Part shown: piece by piece, positions 32,224 through 40,516 of the stretch
Numbering within the stretch: the first letter of the stretch is position 1
Layout of the letters: each line of letters opens with the position of its first letter
Program-made: the position numbers and the translations under genes
Source: Paenibacillus silagei
Lineage (GTDB): Bacteria > Bacillota > Bacilli > Paenibacillales > Paenibacillaceae
Reading direction: 5' to 3'
Length of the DNA: 64,000 bases
NCBI RefSeq assembly: GCF_017874735.1
Contig: NZ_JAGGLV010000001.1
Span: 434,001 to 498,000, forward strand
The notes under the pieces: generated by a model
Told to the model about the DNA's origin: nothing
The model's database searches: none
What the model saw: only the letters and a program-made list of their open reading frames with translations

Positions 32224-32683
32224 TAGTTTAATTCCCATTTAACATTGAAAAAACCGAAAATTATTGTGATAAAAGTATCGTTCCATCAACTAAATAATTG
32301 AGTGAAATTACATTAACGCCAAATAATTTTAAATGATGCTCAGGAGCATGTATTTATCAGAACAAAATCACCCTAACAGGTGAAGGATGCTGGCGCCTCA
32401 TCGCATTCTGGTGGCAAATATCCAGCCCCTATGTTTTTTCTCTCTCACCGACCGCTTGCATAAAGCATTGTTGCACATTTTGCAGGATTTCTCTATTAAG
32501 GTTACAGAATGCGGGTACAATGTTGCATTATTTGCACAAATTCTGGTGCAGAAAGCAAGTTAGTGGCTGACTTTGTTGCACTTCGTGCAGGATTTCGGTA
32601 TATACCGCTCCTGTTGGGCTGCATTGTTGCACTTCTTGCAGGATTTCTCAAAAAACGTTACTCGCTGGCAGCCTTGTGTACGC
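32224..32683. other. Gene-free AT-rich region with repeats
   Basis: Contains the repeats at 32468-32649 in its second half. The first half (32224-32460) is AT-rich with no recognisable gene, promoter or RNA. No terminator stem was seen for the siderophore operon whose last stop is at 32684. Confidence 0.55.
32468..32649. repeat. Three copies of a 26-bp TTGTTGCAC...TGCAGGATTTC repeat
   Basis: Copies at 32468-32493, 32573-32598 and 32624-32649 share TTGTTGCAC, then TT and TGCAGGATTTC. The second can form a hairpin (TGCACTTCGTGCA). A degenerate copy starts near 32519 (TGTTGCATTATTTGCA). They lie between the AT-rich islet and the siderophore operon. Confidence 0.75.
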
Positions 32684-33484
32684 TTAGTTGTTATGATACC
32701 GCCCCCGCGGCACAACCAGCGGGGAACCGGAGACCGGGTCAGGAATGACCGCGCAATCCAGCCCGAAGATCTCTTTGACCCGCCCGCTGGTGATGACCTC
32801 TGCGGGTGAACCCTCCGCCACCAGCCTGCCGGAATGCAGTGCAAAGATATGGTCGGCATACCGGGCGGACAGGTTGATATCATGCAGGACCATCACAATG
32901 GTGGTTCCGTGCTTGCGGTTCAGATCGGTCAGCAGGTCCAGAATCTCCACCTGGTAGGTGATATCCAGGAAGGTGGTCGGCTCGTCCAGGAACAGGATGT
33001 CGGTCTGCTGAGCCAGGGCCATCGCAATCCAGACCCGCTGCTGCTGGCCGCCGGAGAGCTCATCGATATTACGGTTAGCGAATTCGGTAATATTCATAAT
33101 CTCCATAGCTTCGGCCACGGCCTCGTAATCCTTCCGGGACCAGCCTCCAAGCAGGGACTGGTGGGGGAATCTGCCGCGTCCCACCAGATCGGCAACCGAT
33201 ATCCCTTCCGGCACAATCGGGGATTGCGGCAGCAGACCAATGACCCGCGCCAGCGCTTTGGCCGGAATCTGCGAGATCGGCTTGCCGTCCAGCGTCACCT
33301 GGCCTGCGGTGTGCTTGATCAGCCGGGCCATGGTTTTGAGCAGGGTGGATTTCCCGCAGCCGTTCGCTCCGATAATCACGCTGATCTGCCGATCGGGGAT
33401 CACCAGGTCTACCCCATGAATAATCGTCTTATTCTCATAGCCTGCTACAACCTGTTCAGCTCCAAATACATGTGCCTTGTTCAT
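32684..33484 (-). CDS. Iron-siderophore ABC transporter, ATP-binding protein (FecE/FepC-like)
   Basis: 266 residues. Walker A GANGCGKST (about 39-47), Q-loop LLPQSP, signature LSGGQQQR, Walker B ILFLDEPTTFLD and the switch His in MVLHDIN are all intact. The wording (ISVADLVGRGRFPHQ, GTTIVMVLHDINLSARYADH) is that of ferric-siderophore importers. It is the last gene of a four-gene operon: the permease stop and this ATG overlap in TAATG, which implies coupled translation. It powers the two FecCD-type permeases. Confidence 0.95.
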   Translation of the reverse strand: MNKAHVFGAEQVVAGYENKTIIHGVDLVIPDRQISVIIGANGCGKSTLLKTMARLIKHTAGQVTLDGKPISQIPAKALARVIGLLPQSPIVPEGISVADLVGRGRFPHQSLLGGWSRKDYEAVAEAMEIMNITEFANRNIDELSGGQQQRVWIAMALAQQTDILFLDEPTTFLDITYQVEILDLLTDLNRKHGTTIVMVLHDINLSARYADHIFALHSGRLVAEGSPAEVITSGRVKEIFGLDCAVIPDPVSGSPLVVPRGRYHNN

Positions 33485-34515
33485 TATAACTCTCCCTTTC
33501 GATTCATGCGGATTAACAGGAAGATCAGATAAGGCGCTCCGAGTAATCCGGTAATGATGCCTACAGGGAATCTGTACTCAAAAGCAAATTGTCCAATCAG
33601 ATCGGACGCCAGGACCAGATTCACGCCGACCAGACCTGCGGGGATGATGCTGGAAGCGCCGGTACCCACTAGTCTTTTGGCAATCGGCCCTGACAGGAAG
33701 GAGACAAACGCAATAGGTCCGGTAGTAGCCGTAGCCATCGCCACCATGCAGACAGAGCTGACAATCAGTGCAATTCGGGTCCGGTCGGTGCGGACTCCAA
33801 GCGAGGTAGCCGACTGCTCCCCCAGCTCCAGAATACTCAGATGCTTACCCAGCAGGATGATGATTGGCGAACAGATCAGCACGATGATCACCAGCGGCGG
33901 AAGCTCGCGCATCTGTGAGCCGTTGAGACTGCCGGTCAGCCAGCGGACCGCTGAAGGGATGTCCTTCTCGGAGCCGATCAGCAGCAGGTAGGAGATCACG
34001 GCATCCAGCATCGCCTGAAGGCCGATACCGATCAGAATTAACCGCCCGATGGAGAAGGTTCTTCCCCTGGAGAGCACGTAGATCAGCAGCACTGTGGCAA
34101 GGCCAGCGATTACCGAAGCAACAGAGACTACAGCTCCGCTGGCTTGAAGGATAACGATACAGTATACCGCAGCCGCACTCGATCCTGAGGTAATGCCAAT
34201 GACATTCGGATTCGCCAGCGGATTGCGCAGCATCGTCTGGAAGGTGTACCCGGCAATCCCGAAGGCGAATCCGGCAAAAAGACCCGCCAGCATCCGCGGC
34301 AGCCGGATAATATTTACGGCGAAGGAGACACCCTTCAGCTCTTCGCCGGAAAGTGCGCGGATGACCTCCGAAGCAGGATAGATGGTATTCCCGAGCAGCA
34401 GCATCGCGCAGCACAGTACACAGGCAAGTACGGCAAGCAGGCTGGTAACAATCAAGCCCCGGCGCTGTCTCTGACGTCTGCCCGCCATAATGAATTCAAT
34501 CGTTTCATTTCTCAT
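33484..34515 (-). CDS. FecCD-family siderophore ABC permease (second subunit)
   Basis: 343 residues with about nine to ten membrane helices. FecCD landmarks are RLPRMLAGLFAGFAFGIAGYTFQTMLRNPLANPNVIGITSGSSAAAV and, near the end, GPIAFVSFLSGPIAKRLVGTG. The EAA-like loop that meets the ATPase is in this last region. Together with the next subunit it forms the heterodimeric channel. Its start overlaps the stop of the upstream permease by 4 bp (ATGA) and its stop overlaps the ATPase start by one base. Confidence 0.94.
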   Translation of the reverse strand: MRNETIEFIMAGRRQRQRRGLIVTSLLAVLACVLCCAMLLLGNTIYPASEVIRALSGEELKGVSFAVNIIRLPRMLAGLFAGFAFGIAGYTFQTMLRNPLANPNVIGITSGSSAAAVYCIVILQASGAVVSVASVIAGLATVLLIYVLSRGRTFSIGRLILIGIGLQAMLDAVISYLLLIGSEKDIPSAVRWLTGSLNGSQMRELPPLVIIVLICSPIIILLGKHLSILELGEQSATSLGVRTDRTRIALIVSSVCMVAMATATTGPIAFVSFLSGPIAKRLVGTGASSIIPAGLVGVNLVLASDLIGQFAFEYRFPVGIITGLLGAPYLIFLLIRMNRKGEL

Positions 34516-35552
34516 AAGGACCGCACTTTCGACTTCATCGCTAATAGAATCAGGATCGGTGCCCCTACAAAGGCTGTGACTACACCGACTTCAAGCTCTC
34601 CGGGGCTTCCAATCAGCCGGCCGCCTACATCGGAGACCGTGAGAATAATAGCCCCGGTGACCGCTGACATCGGGATCACGAACCGCAGGTCCGAGCCGAG
34701 GATCAGCCGGATTACGTGAGTGGACAAGAGGCCAATGAACCCGATAGGCCCGGCCAGTGCCGTCACTGCTCCGCATAATAATACCCCGGCCAGCGCTGCT
34801 ATAAGCCGCAGTGTCCCTGTGCGGACCCCGAGTCCGGTCGCCACATCATCGCCCAGGGCCAGCGCATTCAGGGCCGGAGCTGTAATGAAGGCAATCAGCA
34901 TGCCGATCAGCAGGAACGGAAGGAAGGTTGTAATGCCGCTCCAGGTCCCCGCACCCACGCTGCCCACCTGCCAGAACCGGAACTGGTCCATGACGTAAGC
35001 GCGTGGGATCATGATAGCGGTGACCAGAGAGGACAGAGCCGCGCTGATGGCAGCACCCGCCAGAACGAGCTTAATGGGCGTGGCTCCGCCACGCCCCATT
35101 GAGCCGATTCCGAATACGAACACCGCTGTAATTGCAGCTCCGGCTAAGGCTAACCATATATATTGGCCCGCAGTGCTTATGTTCAGGAAGGCAATTCCGC
35201 AGACCACGAACAAAGAGGCCCCCGTATTCACCCCGAGGATGCTGGGGTCGGCAATCGGGTTGCGGGTCACCTCCTGCATCAATGCTCCCGATACACCCAG
35301 CGCCCCGCCGCACATCAGGCTGAACACCGTCCGGGAGATCCGCTTGCGCACCACGTTTGCCCCATAGCTGTCCACTTCTGGACGGAAAAGCCCGTCCATC
35401 AGCTCATTCCAGCCTACATGACGGGCTCCCAGTACCAGTGAGGCAATGATGCACAGGACCAGCAGGACCATGCAGCTCACCAGCACCAGGATGAAATTCT
35501 TCGGCATATGCAATTTTAGCTTGTTATCGTCCGAGACCGGTGAACTCATCAT
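34512..35552 (-). CDS. FecCD-family siderophore ABC permease (first subunit)
   Basis: 346 residues with the same fold as its downstream partner. Landmarks: RISRTVFSLMCGGALGVSGALMQEVTRNPIADPSILGVNTGASLFVV and AGPIGFIGLLSTHVIRLILGSD. The partner-specific wording differs, so the channel is a heterodimer. It overlaps the substrate-binding protein gene by 4 bp upstream. The whole unit is under a Fur-type operator at 36677-36695. Confidence 0.94.
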   Translation of the reverse strand: MMSSPVSDDNKLKLHMPKNFILVLVSCMVLLVLCIIASLVLGARHVGWNELMDGLFRPEVDSYGANVVRKRISRTVFSLMCGGALGVSGALMQEVTRNPIADPSILGVNTGASLFVVCGIAFLNISTAGQYIWLALAGAAITAVFVFGIGSMGRGGATPIKLVLAGAAISAALSSLVTAIMIPRAYVMDQFRFWQVGSVGAGTWSGITTFLPFLLIGMLIAFITAPALNALALGDDVATGLGVRTGTLRLIAALAGVLLCGAVTALAGPIGFIGLLSTHVIRLILGSDLRFVIPMSAVTGAIILTVSDVGGRLIGSPGELEVGVVTAFVGAPILILLAMKSKVRSL

Positions 35553-36640
35553 TTTATTTTATCAATAGCTCCCCCAATTAAGGCAAGGTATTCATCAATC
35601 GTATACGCAATGGACAGTGGGTTCGGTGTTCCGGCAGCAACCAGCGGAGTATCACTGTCGATAAAAGCTACCGATCCCCGTTCAATGGCCGGGATTTTGC
35701 CGATCAGTGAATCTGCCTGAAGCGTCTTAAGCAATTCGTCATTGCCATAACCTACGATCAGATCTGCATCATACAGGGCTTCCACATTCTCGGAGCTTAA
35801 GCTGAGCGAGTAGCTGGTAGGGTCTGTAATCTGTTTGGTAATGCTCTCGGGATATATCATCCCCAGCTCATACAGAAATGCGACCCGGGAATCCACAGGT
35901 GTATAAATATGCAGTTTCGACAAATCCTCAGCGGAGAAATTGACCCAGACTACTTTTTTGCCGGCAATCTGCGGATATTTGCTCAGCTTGTCCTTAACCA
36001 GGGCTTCGGTGTCCTTGATGAGCTGCTCGCCTTCAGGCTTCATACCCATGCCTTCTGCGTTCAGGAGCACCTGCTCACGCCATGTCGTAGCCCAAGCAGC
36101 CGTCGGGTAAGCTACCACTGGAGCGATCTGGCTCAGGGTCTCATAATCTTCCTTCGTTAGGCCCGAGTACGCGGCCAGAATAACATCCGGGTTGGCGTCA
36201 GAGATTGCCTCGAAATCAAGACCATCGGTATCCTGGAACACATTCGGATCGGTTACATTCAGCTCCTTGAGCTTATCAGCGGTCCAAGGCAGCAGCCCGC
36301 TGCCATCCTGCACACCGAAGTTCGCAGCCGAGAAGCCTACAGGGACAACGCCCAGAGCCAGAGCCACATCATGGTTAGCCCACTGCACAGTAACTACGCG
36401 TTCCGGCTTGCTTTTAATTACAGCTTCACCAAGCGCATGCTTGATGGTAATCGGATAGGTCACAGCATCCTGCGCCGCTGGTGCTTCTGTGCTTGCCGCT
36501 TCGCTAGTTGCAGCTGCTGTCGGTGCCGGGGAAGGTGAAGCAGCTGAATTCGACTGGTTGGAGGAACAGCCTGCCAGCACTATAGTTAGCGCTAATGGAA
36601 TAAATAATGTCTTGAAAGAGAACTTTTTGGTACGGTTCAT
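35549..36640 (-). CDS. Iron-siderophore substrate-binding lipoprotein
   Basis: 363 residues. Signal peptide with lipobox LAGC, an Ala/Ser/Pro-rich tether (about 28-55), then a periplasmic-binding-protein class III fold as in FhuD/FecB: GEAVIKSKPERVVTVQWANHDVALALGVVPVG, a long helical backbone in the middle, and a second lobe. The protein captures ferric siderophore outside the membrane. I use the ATG at 36640 (AAGGAAGGG upstream); an in-frame start 51 bp earlier lies before that site. It is the first gene of the operon, behind promoter 36700-36728 and the Fur box. Confidence 0.93.
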   Translation of the reverse strand: MNRTKKFSFKTLFIPLALTIVLAGCSSNQSNSAASPSPAPTAAATSEAASTEAPAAQDAVTYPITIKHALGEAVIKSKPERVVTVQWANHDVALALGVVPVGFSAANFGVQDGSGLLPWTADKLKELNVTDPNVFQDTDGLDFEAISDANPDVILAAYSGLTKEDYETLSQIAPVVAYPTAAWATTWREQVLLNAEGMGMKPEGEQLIKDTEALVKDKLSKYPQIAGKKVVWVNFSAEDLSKLHIYTPVDSRVAFLYELGMIYPESITKQITDPTSYSLSLSSENVEALYDADLIVGYGNDELLKTLQADSLIGKIPAIERGSVAFIDSDTPLVAAGTPNPLSIAYTIDEYLALIGGAIDKIK

Positions 36641-36676
36641 GTGTGGACCCTTCCTTATCTGAATAGGTTTTTTTAC

Positions 36677-36695
36677 GATAATGAGAATCATTATC
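36677..36695. promoter_or_regulatory. Fur box
   Basis: GATAATGAGAATCATTATC matches the 19-bp Fur consensus GATAATGATAATCATTATC at 18 positions. It lies just downstream of the -10 of the siderophore operon, where bound Fur-Fe would block transcription in iron-rich cells. Confidence 0.95.
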
Positions 36696-36699
36696 GATA

Positions 36700-36728
36700 A
36701 ATATATAGGTGTTTGGACAGGTTGTCAA
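36700..36728 (-). promoter_or_regulatory. Sigma-A promoter of the siderophore operon
   Basis: On the minus strand TTGACA (36723-36728), a 17-bp spacer and TATATT (36700-36705). The Fur box starts 4 bp past the -10. Confidence 0.88.
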
Positions 36729-36754
36729 TGTAAAATCTGGATTCCGCGCTCAAC

Positions 36755-36800
36755 AAAAGCCCGCAAGCGGCACTAGTTACAGTGAGCCGCTTGCGGGCTT
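36755..36800 (-). terminator. Terminator of the secreted helical protein gene
   Basis: AGCCCGCAAGCGGC and GCCGCTTGCGGGCT form a perfect 14-bp stem; on the minus strand TTTTG follows. Confidence 0.88.
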
Positions 36801-36846
36801 GGTCTAATCCTGGCCTCATATAGAAGGTTAACTTCCGTTCACAAAA

Positions 36847-38475
36847 TCACATGCTCTTAGTCAACGTAATAGACTGATCGGCGTTGCCCCATTGTACGTT
36901 CCAGCCCAGTAATTCGGTGATGAAACGAAGGGGAACTACGGTTCTGTTGTCGTCGTTCACAAAGACCTTGGCGCCGACGGATTTTCTCATGCCGTTGACT
37001 TCCATGAAGTCTTTGTTCATCCAGAATACCAGGGTGTCGCTGCCTGCTGTAATGGTAACCTGCTGCGCCTGCTTGTCCCATTTCACCTCTGCCCCGATGC
37101 CTTCACTCAGATAACGAAGCGGGATATAGGTCATTCCGCTCCAGATGAATGGCTTAGTATCCATTTGAGTTACTTGTCCGTTAATGTTCAGGACACCGCT
37201 GCCCACCTTCATCCAGACCTTCACCATGGAAGCAGGATCTGCTGGCGTTGAAGGTACTGGTGCTGCTGCATCCTGGAACTTGTCGTTGAACTGAGTAACA
37301 ATTGCATTGCCCAGCGCTTGGCCTACCCCGAACATCGTCTTGTAGCCCTCGCGGTTCGTCTTGTACGATGCGTCATAGTTGCCCGCTGCATATTGCGTAA
37401 GCACCTGCTGCACTTGATTCTCGTGGGTGGTCAATGCGGATTGTCCCGCTGACTTCGGCAGGTTGCCTGCTGTAGCCGAATCAAGGAAGGCTGCGAATTC
37501 AGTGGTGAAGCCTGCGATACGCGCTTCGACTGCCGCTTTTGCCGCTGCATCATTGTTCTTCACTGCCGCTGTGAAATCAGCCTGGGCATTCACATGATTC
37601 GTGACCCAGATCTTCTCGAAGGCCGCTGCCCCGTCTGCACCATAGATAGAAGCAATTGCTGCCTTGAAGTCTGCTGTATTCATGGCTTCAGCTGCAAGCA
37701 GCGCACTGGAAGCCGCTCTTCCGTCATATTGCTCCTGCATTTGCAGGACGGACAGAGCAAAGTGTTCACCCGCTAACTGGTTGAGTGCGGATCTCAGATC
37801 AGCAGCTTTGGTATCTGCCTTGGTATTCTCGAATTTAGCAGGCATTTGCGTAGTAATCGCACTGGACAAGGCCTTGCTGATACTGAACATTTCTGCATAA
37901 CCCTTACGGTAAGCTTCATACGCGCCTTTGTAATCACCGGCTGCATAATCCTCGAACACTTCCTGGACATGGTTCTCATGACTACGAATAACCTGCTTAG
38001 CTGCCGCTGCCGGAAGCTTGCCCTCTGTTGCCGTACCGAGGAAGTTCCCGAACTCGTCTACAAAGCCGCTTACTTTATCTTCTGCAGATTGGACGGCTGC
38101 GGTGTCCTTGTTCTTCGTCGCCTTCACCAGATCGTCGGTGTACTTGTTATGAGCGCGGAAAATCCGTTCAAATTCAGCTGCACCTGCATCACCGTACAGT
38201 GAAGCAATGGCGGGCTGCATATCGAGCGCGTTCTGATCAAGCGCCTGGTAGGCCGCTGCCGCATCCTTAGTACCGTCATAAGCCTTTGTCATTGCGGTTA
38301 CGGCAAGGGTGAAATGCTCGGAGAGCAAATAATCCAGGCCCGCTCTCAGCTCGGCTGCCGGTGTATTCACCGAAGCCTTTATCATTGTGGCTGCCGGGGC
38401 TGCCTCCGCACCTGCCAGCGCAGGTATCATCAGGGTCAAGCTTAACATCGGAACGACTAATTTCTTCATCTTCAT
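36847..38475 (-). CDS. Secreted protein: two tandem helical domains plus copper-amine-oxidase-N-like domain
   Basis: 542 residues. Signal peptide (about 1-26). Two related domains of about 180 residues follow (about 40-210 and 220-400). They share an opening ELRAGLDYLLSEHFTLAV / DLRSALNQLAGEHFALSV, an FERIFRAHNKYTDDLVKA / FEKIWVTNHVNAQADFTA segment, and a HENHVQEVFEDYAAGDYKGAY / HENQVQQVLTQYAAGNYDASY segment. Repeated His, Glu and Asp in long helices recall hemerythrin- or ferritin-like bundles, but I cannot assign a metal site. The last 120 residues form the copper-amine-oxidase N-like domain (FIWSGMTYIPLRYLSEGIGAEV, TVVPLRFITELLGWNV) common on Paenibacillus surface proteins. AAGGAG precedes the ATG. 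It has its own terminator and an inverted repeat in its leader. It sits beside the Fur-controlled siderophore operon. Confidence 0.8.
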   Translation of the reverse strand: MKMKKLVVPMLSLTLMIPALAGAEAAPAATMIKASVNTPAAELRAGLDYLLSEHFTLAVTAMTKAYDGTKDAAAAYQALDQNALDMQPAIASLYGDAGAAEFERIFRAHNKYTDDLVKATKNKDTAAVQSAEDKVSGFVDEFGNFLGTATEGKLPAAAAKQVIRSHENHVQEVFEDYAAGDYKGAYEAYRKGYAEMFSISKALSSAITTQMPAKFENTKADTKAADLRSALNQLAGEHFALSVLQMQEQYDGRAASSALLAAEAMNTADFKAAIASIYGADGAAAFEKIWVTNHVNAQADFTAAVKNNDAAAKAAVEARIAGFTTEFAAFLDSATAGNLPKSAGQSALTTHENQVQQVLTQYAAGNYDASYKTNREGYKTMFGVGQALGNAIVTQFNDKFQDAAAPVPSTPADPASMVKVWMKVGSGVLNINGQVTQMDTKPFIWSGMTYIPLRYLSEGIGAEVKWDKQAQQVTITAGSDTLVFWMNKDFMEVNGMRKSVGAKVFVNDDNRTVVPLRFITELLGWNVQWGNADQSITLTKSM

Positions 38476-38492
38476 CTCAATTCACTCCTTAG

Positions 38493-38612
38493 GTTGGGGT
38501 AATATGTGGTGTTCACGTTGCCTGTCTGCCTGTTTGTCTGTACATACACTGAAACGCAGGGGATTCAGATTTGGATCACAATCCCGGCAAAAAAATAAAC
38601 ACCACCCCCAAC
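38493..38612 (-). promoter_or_regulatory. Long-range inverted repeat in the leader of the secreted helical protein
   Basis: GTTGGGG-6 nt-TGGTGTT-type arm (38493-38513) and AACACCACCCCCAAC (38598-38612) are complementary apart from a 6-nt insertion. In the minus-strand transcript the second half ends just before the AAGGAG ribosome-binding site, so a stem closing an 84-nt loop could affect translation or mRNA stability. Confidence 0.4.
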
Positions 38613-38723
38613 CTTCGTCCCCCAACCCGCTTGTATCTCTAGCCGCGGCGCGGCTTACACCGCATTTTGCTCCCTCTGATCTACATCCGGCCCGCGCGTC
38701 TCCCGCTCAGATCATGCAAACGC

Positions 38724-38775
38724 AAAAAAGGCTGCCTGCCGGTTGCCGAACAACCGGTATAGGACAGCCTCTTCT
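38724..38775 (-). terminator. Terminator of the NmrA-like gene
   Basis: On the minus strand GAGGCTGTCC pairs with GGCAGCC, and the inner arms CCGGTTG and CAACCGG close a TTCGG loop; TTTTTTG follows. Confidence 0.85.
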
Positions 38776-38827
38776 CATAGCAGGCCCTGCCAGAGTATAA
38801 CTGGCGGGCTTGTTCAACCAACAGTGA

Positions 38828-39682
38828 TTAACCCAGCAACGCGCGTACGCCTTCGCTCAGCGGGGTAAGCGGACGGTTCAGCAGCTTCGCAAGGTCGCCG
38901 CTCTCGATATTCAGCGCGCCATCACGGATGGCTGCCTGAATGGCAACCACGATCGGCAGTGCCGCTTCCGGCACGCCTGCACCTGCCATAATCTTCGCAT
39001 AGGCGGTGTCATCCACCTGCTGCACAGCAACCTCCTGGCCTAGAACCTCGCCGACCACTGCTGCCAGCTCTGCCTGGGTAAGCGGAGTACCGGACAATTC
39101 GTAGATGACACTCTCACGGCTCTCTCCAGCCAGAACAGCAGCCGCCGCTTCAGCATAATCACTGCGCGTAGCCCAGCCTACCTTGCCATCTTCGGCAGAG
39201 GTCAGCCATGGAGCGCCGGCCTTCACGGCCTGAATGGAGCCGACTTCGTTCTCCAGGTACCAGTTGTTGCGCAGGAAAGCATACGGAATGCCGGATTCAC
39301 GGATGAACTCTTCTGTGGCACGGTGTACCGGTGCCAGGAACAGGGAGCTGTTATCGGCATCGCCTACACTGGTGTAGACGATGAAGCCTACACCTGCACG
39401 GACAGCTGCGTCTACAGCTGCCTTATGCTGGCGGATACGGGTGTCATTGTCGCCGTCAGCCGAGACGATCAGCAGGCGCTCCACTCCGGCAAAGGCGGTG
39501 TCCAGCGTCTCCGGCTGATCGAAATCACCATGACGGACATCGACCCCGCGCGCCTTCAGGGCTTCTGCCTTCTCCGGGTTTCTGACACTGGCTACAATAT
39601 TCCCAGCGGGTACGGTCTTCAGCAGAGTCTCTGCTACGATGGAACCAAATTTGCCTGTTGCTCCTGTTAATGCGATTGTCAT
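38828..39682 (-). CDS. NmrA/QorB-like NAD(P)-binding oxidoreductase
   Basis: 284 residues. Extended Rossmann fold with the NAD(P) motif TGATGKFGSIVAE at residues 6-18, then SVRNPEKAEALKARGVDVRHGDFDQPETL, and IVYTSVGDAD, the layout of quinone oxidoreductase 2 (QorB/YtfG) and azoreductase-like NmrA proteins. It lacks the classical SDR YxxxK pair. Likely reduces quinones or acts as a redox sensor. I use the ATG at 39682 (GGAGGAA 8 nt upstream). Its neighbour on the same strand is a flavodoxin-fold quinone reductase, which supports a shared role in electrophile detoxification, although they have separate control signals. Confidence 0.85.
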   Translation of the reverse strand: MTIALTGATGKFGSIVAETLLKTVPAGNIVASVRNPEKAEALKARGVDVRHGDFDQPETLDTAFAGVERLLIVSADGDNDTRIRQHKAAVDAAVRAGVGFIVYTSVGDADNSSLFLAPVHRATEEFIRESGIPYAFLRNNWYLENEVGSIQAVKAGAPWLTSAEDGKVGWATRSDYAEAAAAVLAGESRESVIYELSGTPLTQAELAAVVGEVLGQEVAVQQVDDTAYAKIMAGAGVPEAALPIVVAIQAAIRDGALNIESGDLAKLLNRPLTPLSEGVRALLG

Positions 39683-39810
39683 CTCATATTCCTCCATTTG
39701 GGTTCTTGTATTTCAATCTCAGCTATAAGCTCTCGTTGACATCGGTAATCATCACTCATGTAACCATTGTAGTTACAAGTTGGCCGGATGTCAAATAGAT
39801 TGTTCAAGAT

Positions 39811-40395
39811 TCACCCCACCGTCTTGAAATAGCGGTAGATCTGCTCCAGCTTCTTGCTATGCTTCCCCTTCTTGCTCTCCATGTTACCGAATTCGAAGAA
39901 CTTCACCTTACGGATGCCCACGTAGTTGAACAGGGCTTTGCGCATCAGTATCTTATGCGAGTTCCCCAGCCACAGCAGCGGGTAGTGGGTCGGCCCCTTC
40001 ATGCTGGAGATGCAGATCACGCTCTTCCCCTTGAGCAGCCCCTCCGGCAAAAGTCCGCCCTTATCCCGGTAGGCGAAGCCCGATGCAAACATCCGGTCGA
40101 TGTAGCCCATCAGCATCGCTGGCGGGCGTCCCCACCAGATCGGATAGACCAGGACGATCTGATCGGCCCACAGCAGCTGCTCCCTGTACTCTGCCAGCTC
40201 CGGTTCCCGGTACATATCCCGTCTGCGCCGATTCTCATTGAACACCAGGACCGGATCGAATCCGGCCTCATACAGATCAAGCACCTTGACTTCCGTAATC
40301 TTCGCATTCTCCTTGCTGCCGCGCAGCACTTCCTCCAGGAAGGCGTAGCTCAGGCTCTTATGGTTCGGATGGGTGTAGATCACAAGTGTATTCAT
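39811..40395 (-). CDS. NAD(P)H-dependent quinone reductase, flavodoxin fold (KefF/YwrO-like)
   Basis: 194 residues. Begins TLVIYTHPNHKSLSYAFLEEVL with the flavodoxin-like FMN-phosphate loop, followed by VLDLYEAGFDP, WADQIVLVYPIWWGRPPAMLMGYIDRMFASGFAY, and KSVICISSMKG; these are the usual landmarks of the NQO1/KefF family. It uses FMN or FAD to reduce quinones by two electrons. A MarR-type regulator is divergent from it, and operator-like repeats lie in between, so it is probably induced by its quinone or phenolic substrates. Confidence 0.9.
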   Translation of the reverse strand: MNTLVIYTHPNHKSLSYAFLEEVLRGSKENAKITEVKVLDLYEAGFDPVLVFNENRRRRDMYREPELAEYREQLLWADQIVLVYPIWWGRPPAMLMGYIDRMFASGFAYRDKGGLLPEGLLKGKSVICISSMKGPTHYPLLWLGNSHKILMRKALFNYVGIRKVKFFEFGNMESKKGKHSKKLEQIYRYFKTVG

Positions 40396-40414
40396 CAGTG
40401 GTATTCCCCTTTAG

Positions 40415-40431
40415 TTGTCATTTGATAACAA
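40415..40431. promoter_or_regulatory. Candidate MarR operator A
   Basis: TTGTCATTTGATAACAA, an imperfect palindrome 20 bp upstream of the quinone reductase ATG. Its half TTGTCA-TTTGATAA is matched by the site at 40456. Confidence 0.6.
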
Positions 40432-40455
40432 AAACATAGCACAGCCGCAAATTAC

Positions 40456-40472
40456 TTGTCAAATGATAATTG
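40456..40472. promoter_or_regulatory. Candidate MarR operator B
   Basis: TTGTCAAATGATAATTG, related to the site at 40415 and followed by another half-site TTTGATAA (about 40476). It lies 45 bp upstream of the MarR start, in the divergent promoter region. Confidence 0.6.
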
Positions 40473-40516
40473 TTTTTTGATAATCATTCTGGTATCGTGA
40501 CCTCTGAGGTGATCTT

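Larger units (their letters stand above)
38476..38827. other. Gap between secreted protein gene and NmrA-like gene
   Basis: Holds the leader inverted repeat (38493-38612), a Pro/CT-rich stretch of no clear meaning (38613-38720) and the terminator of the upstream NmrA-like gene. Confidence 0.6.
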
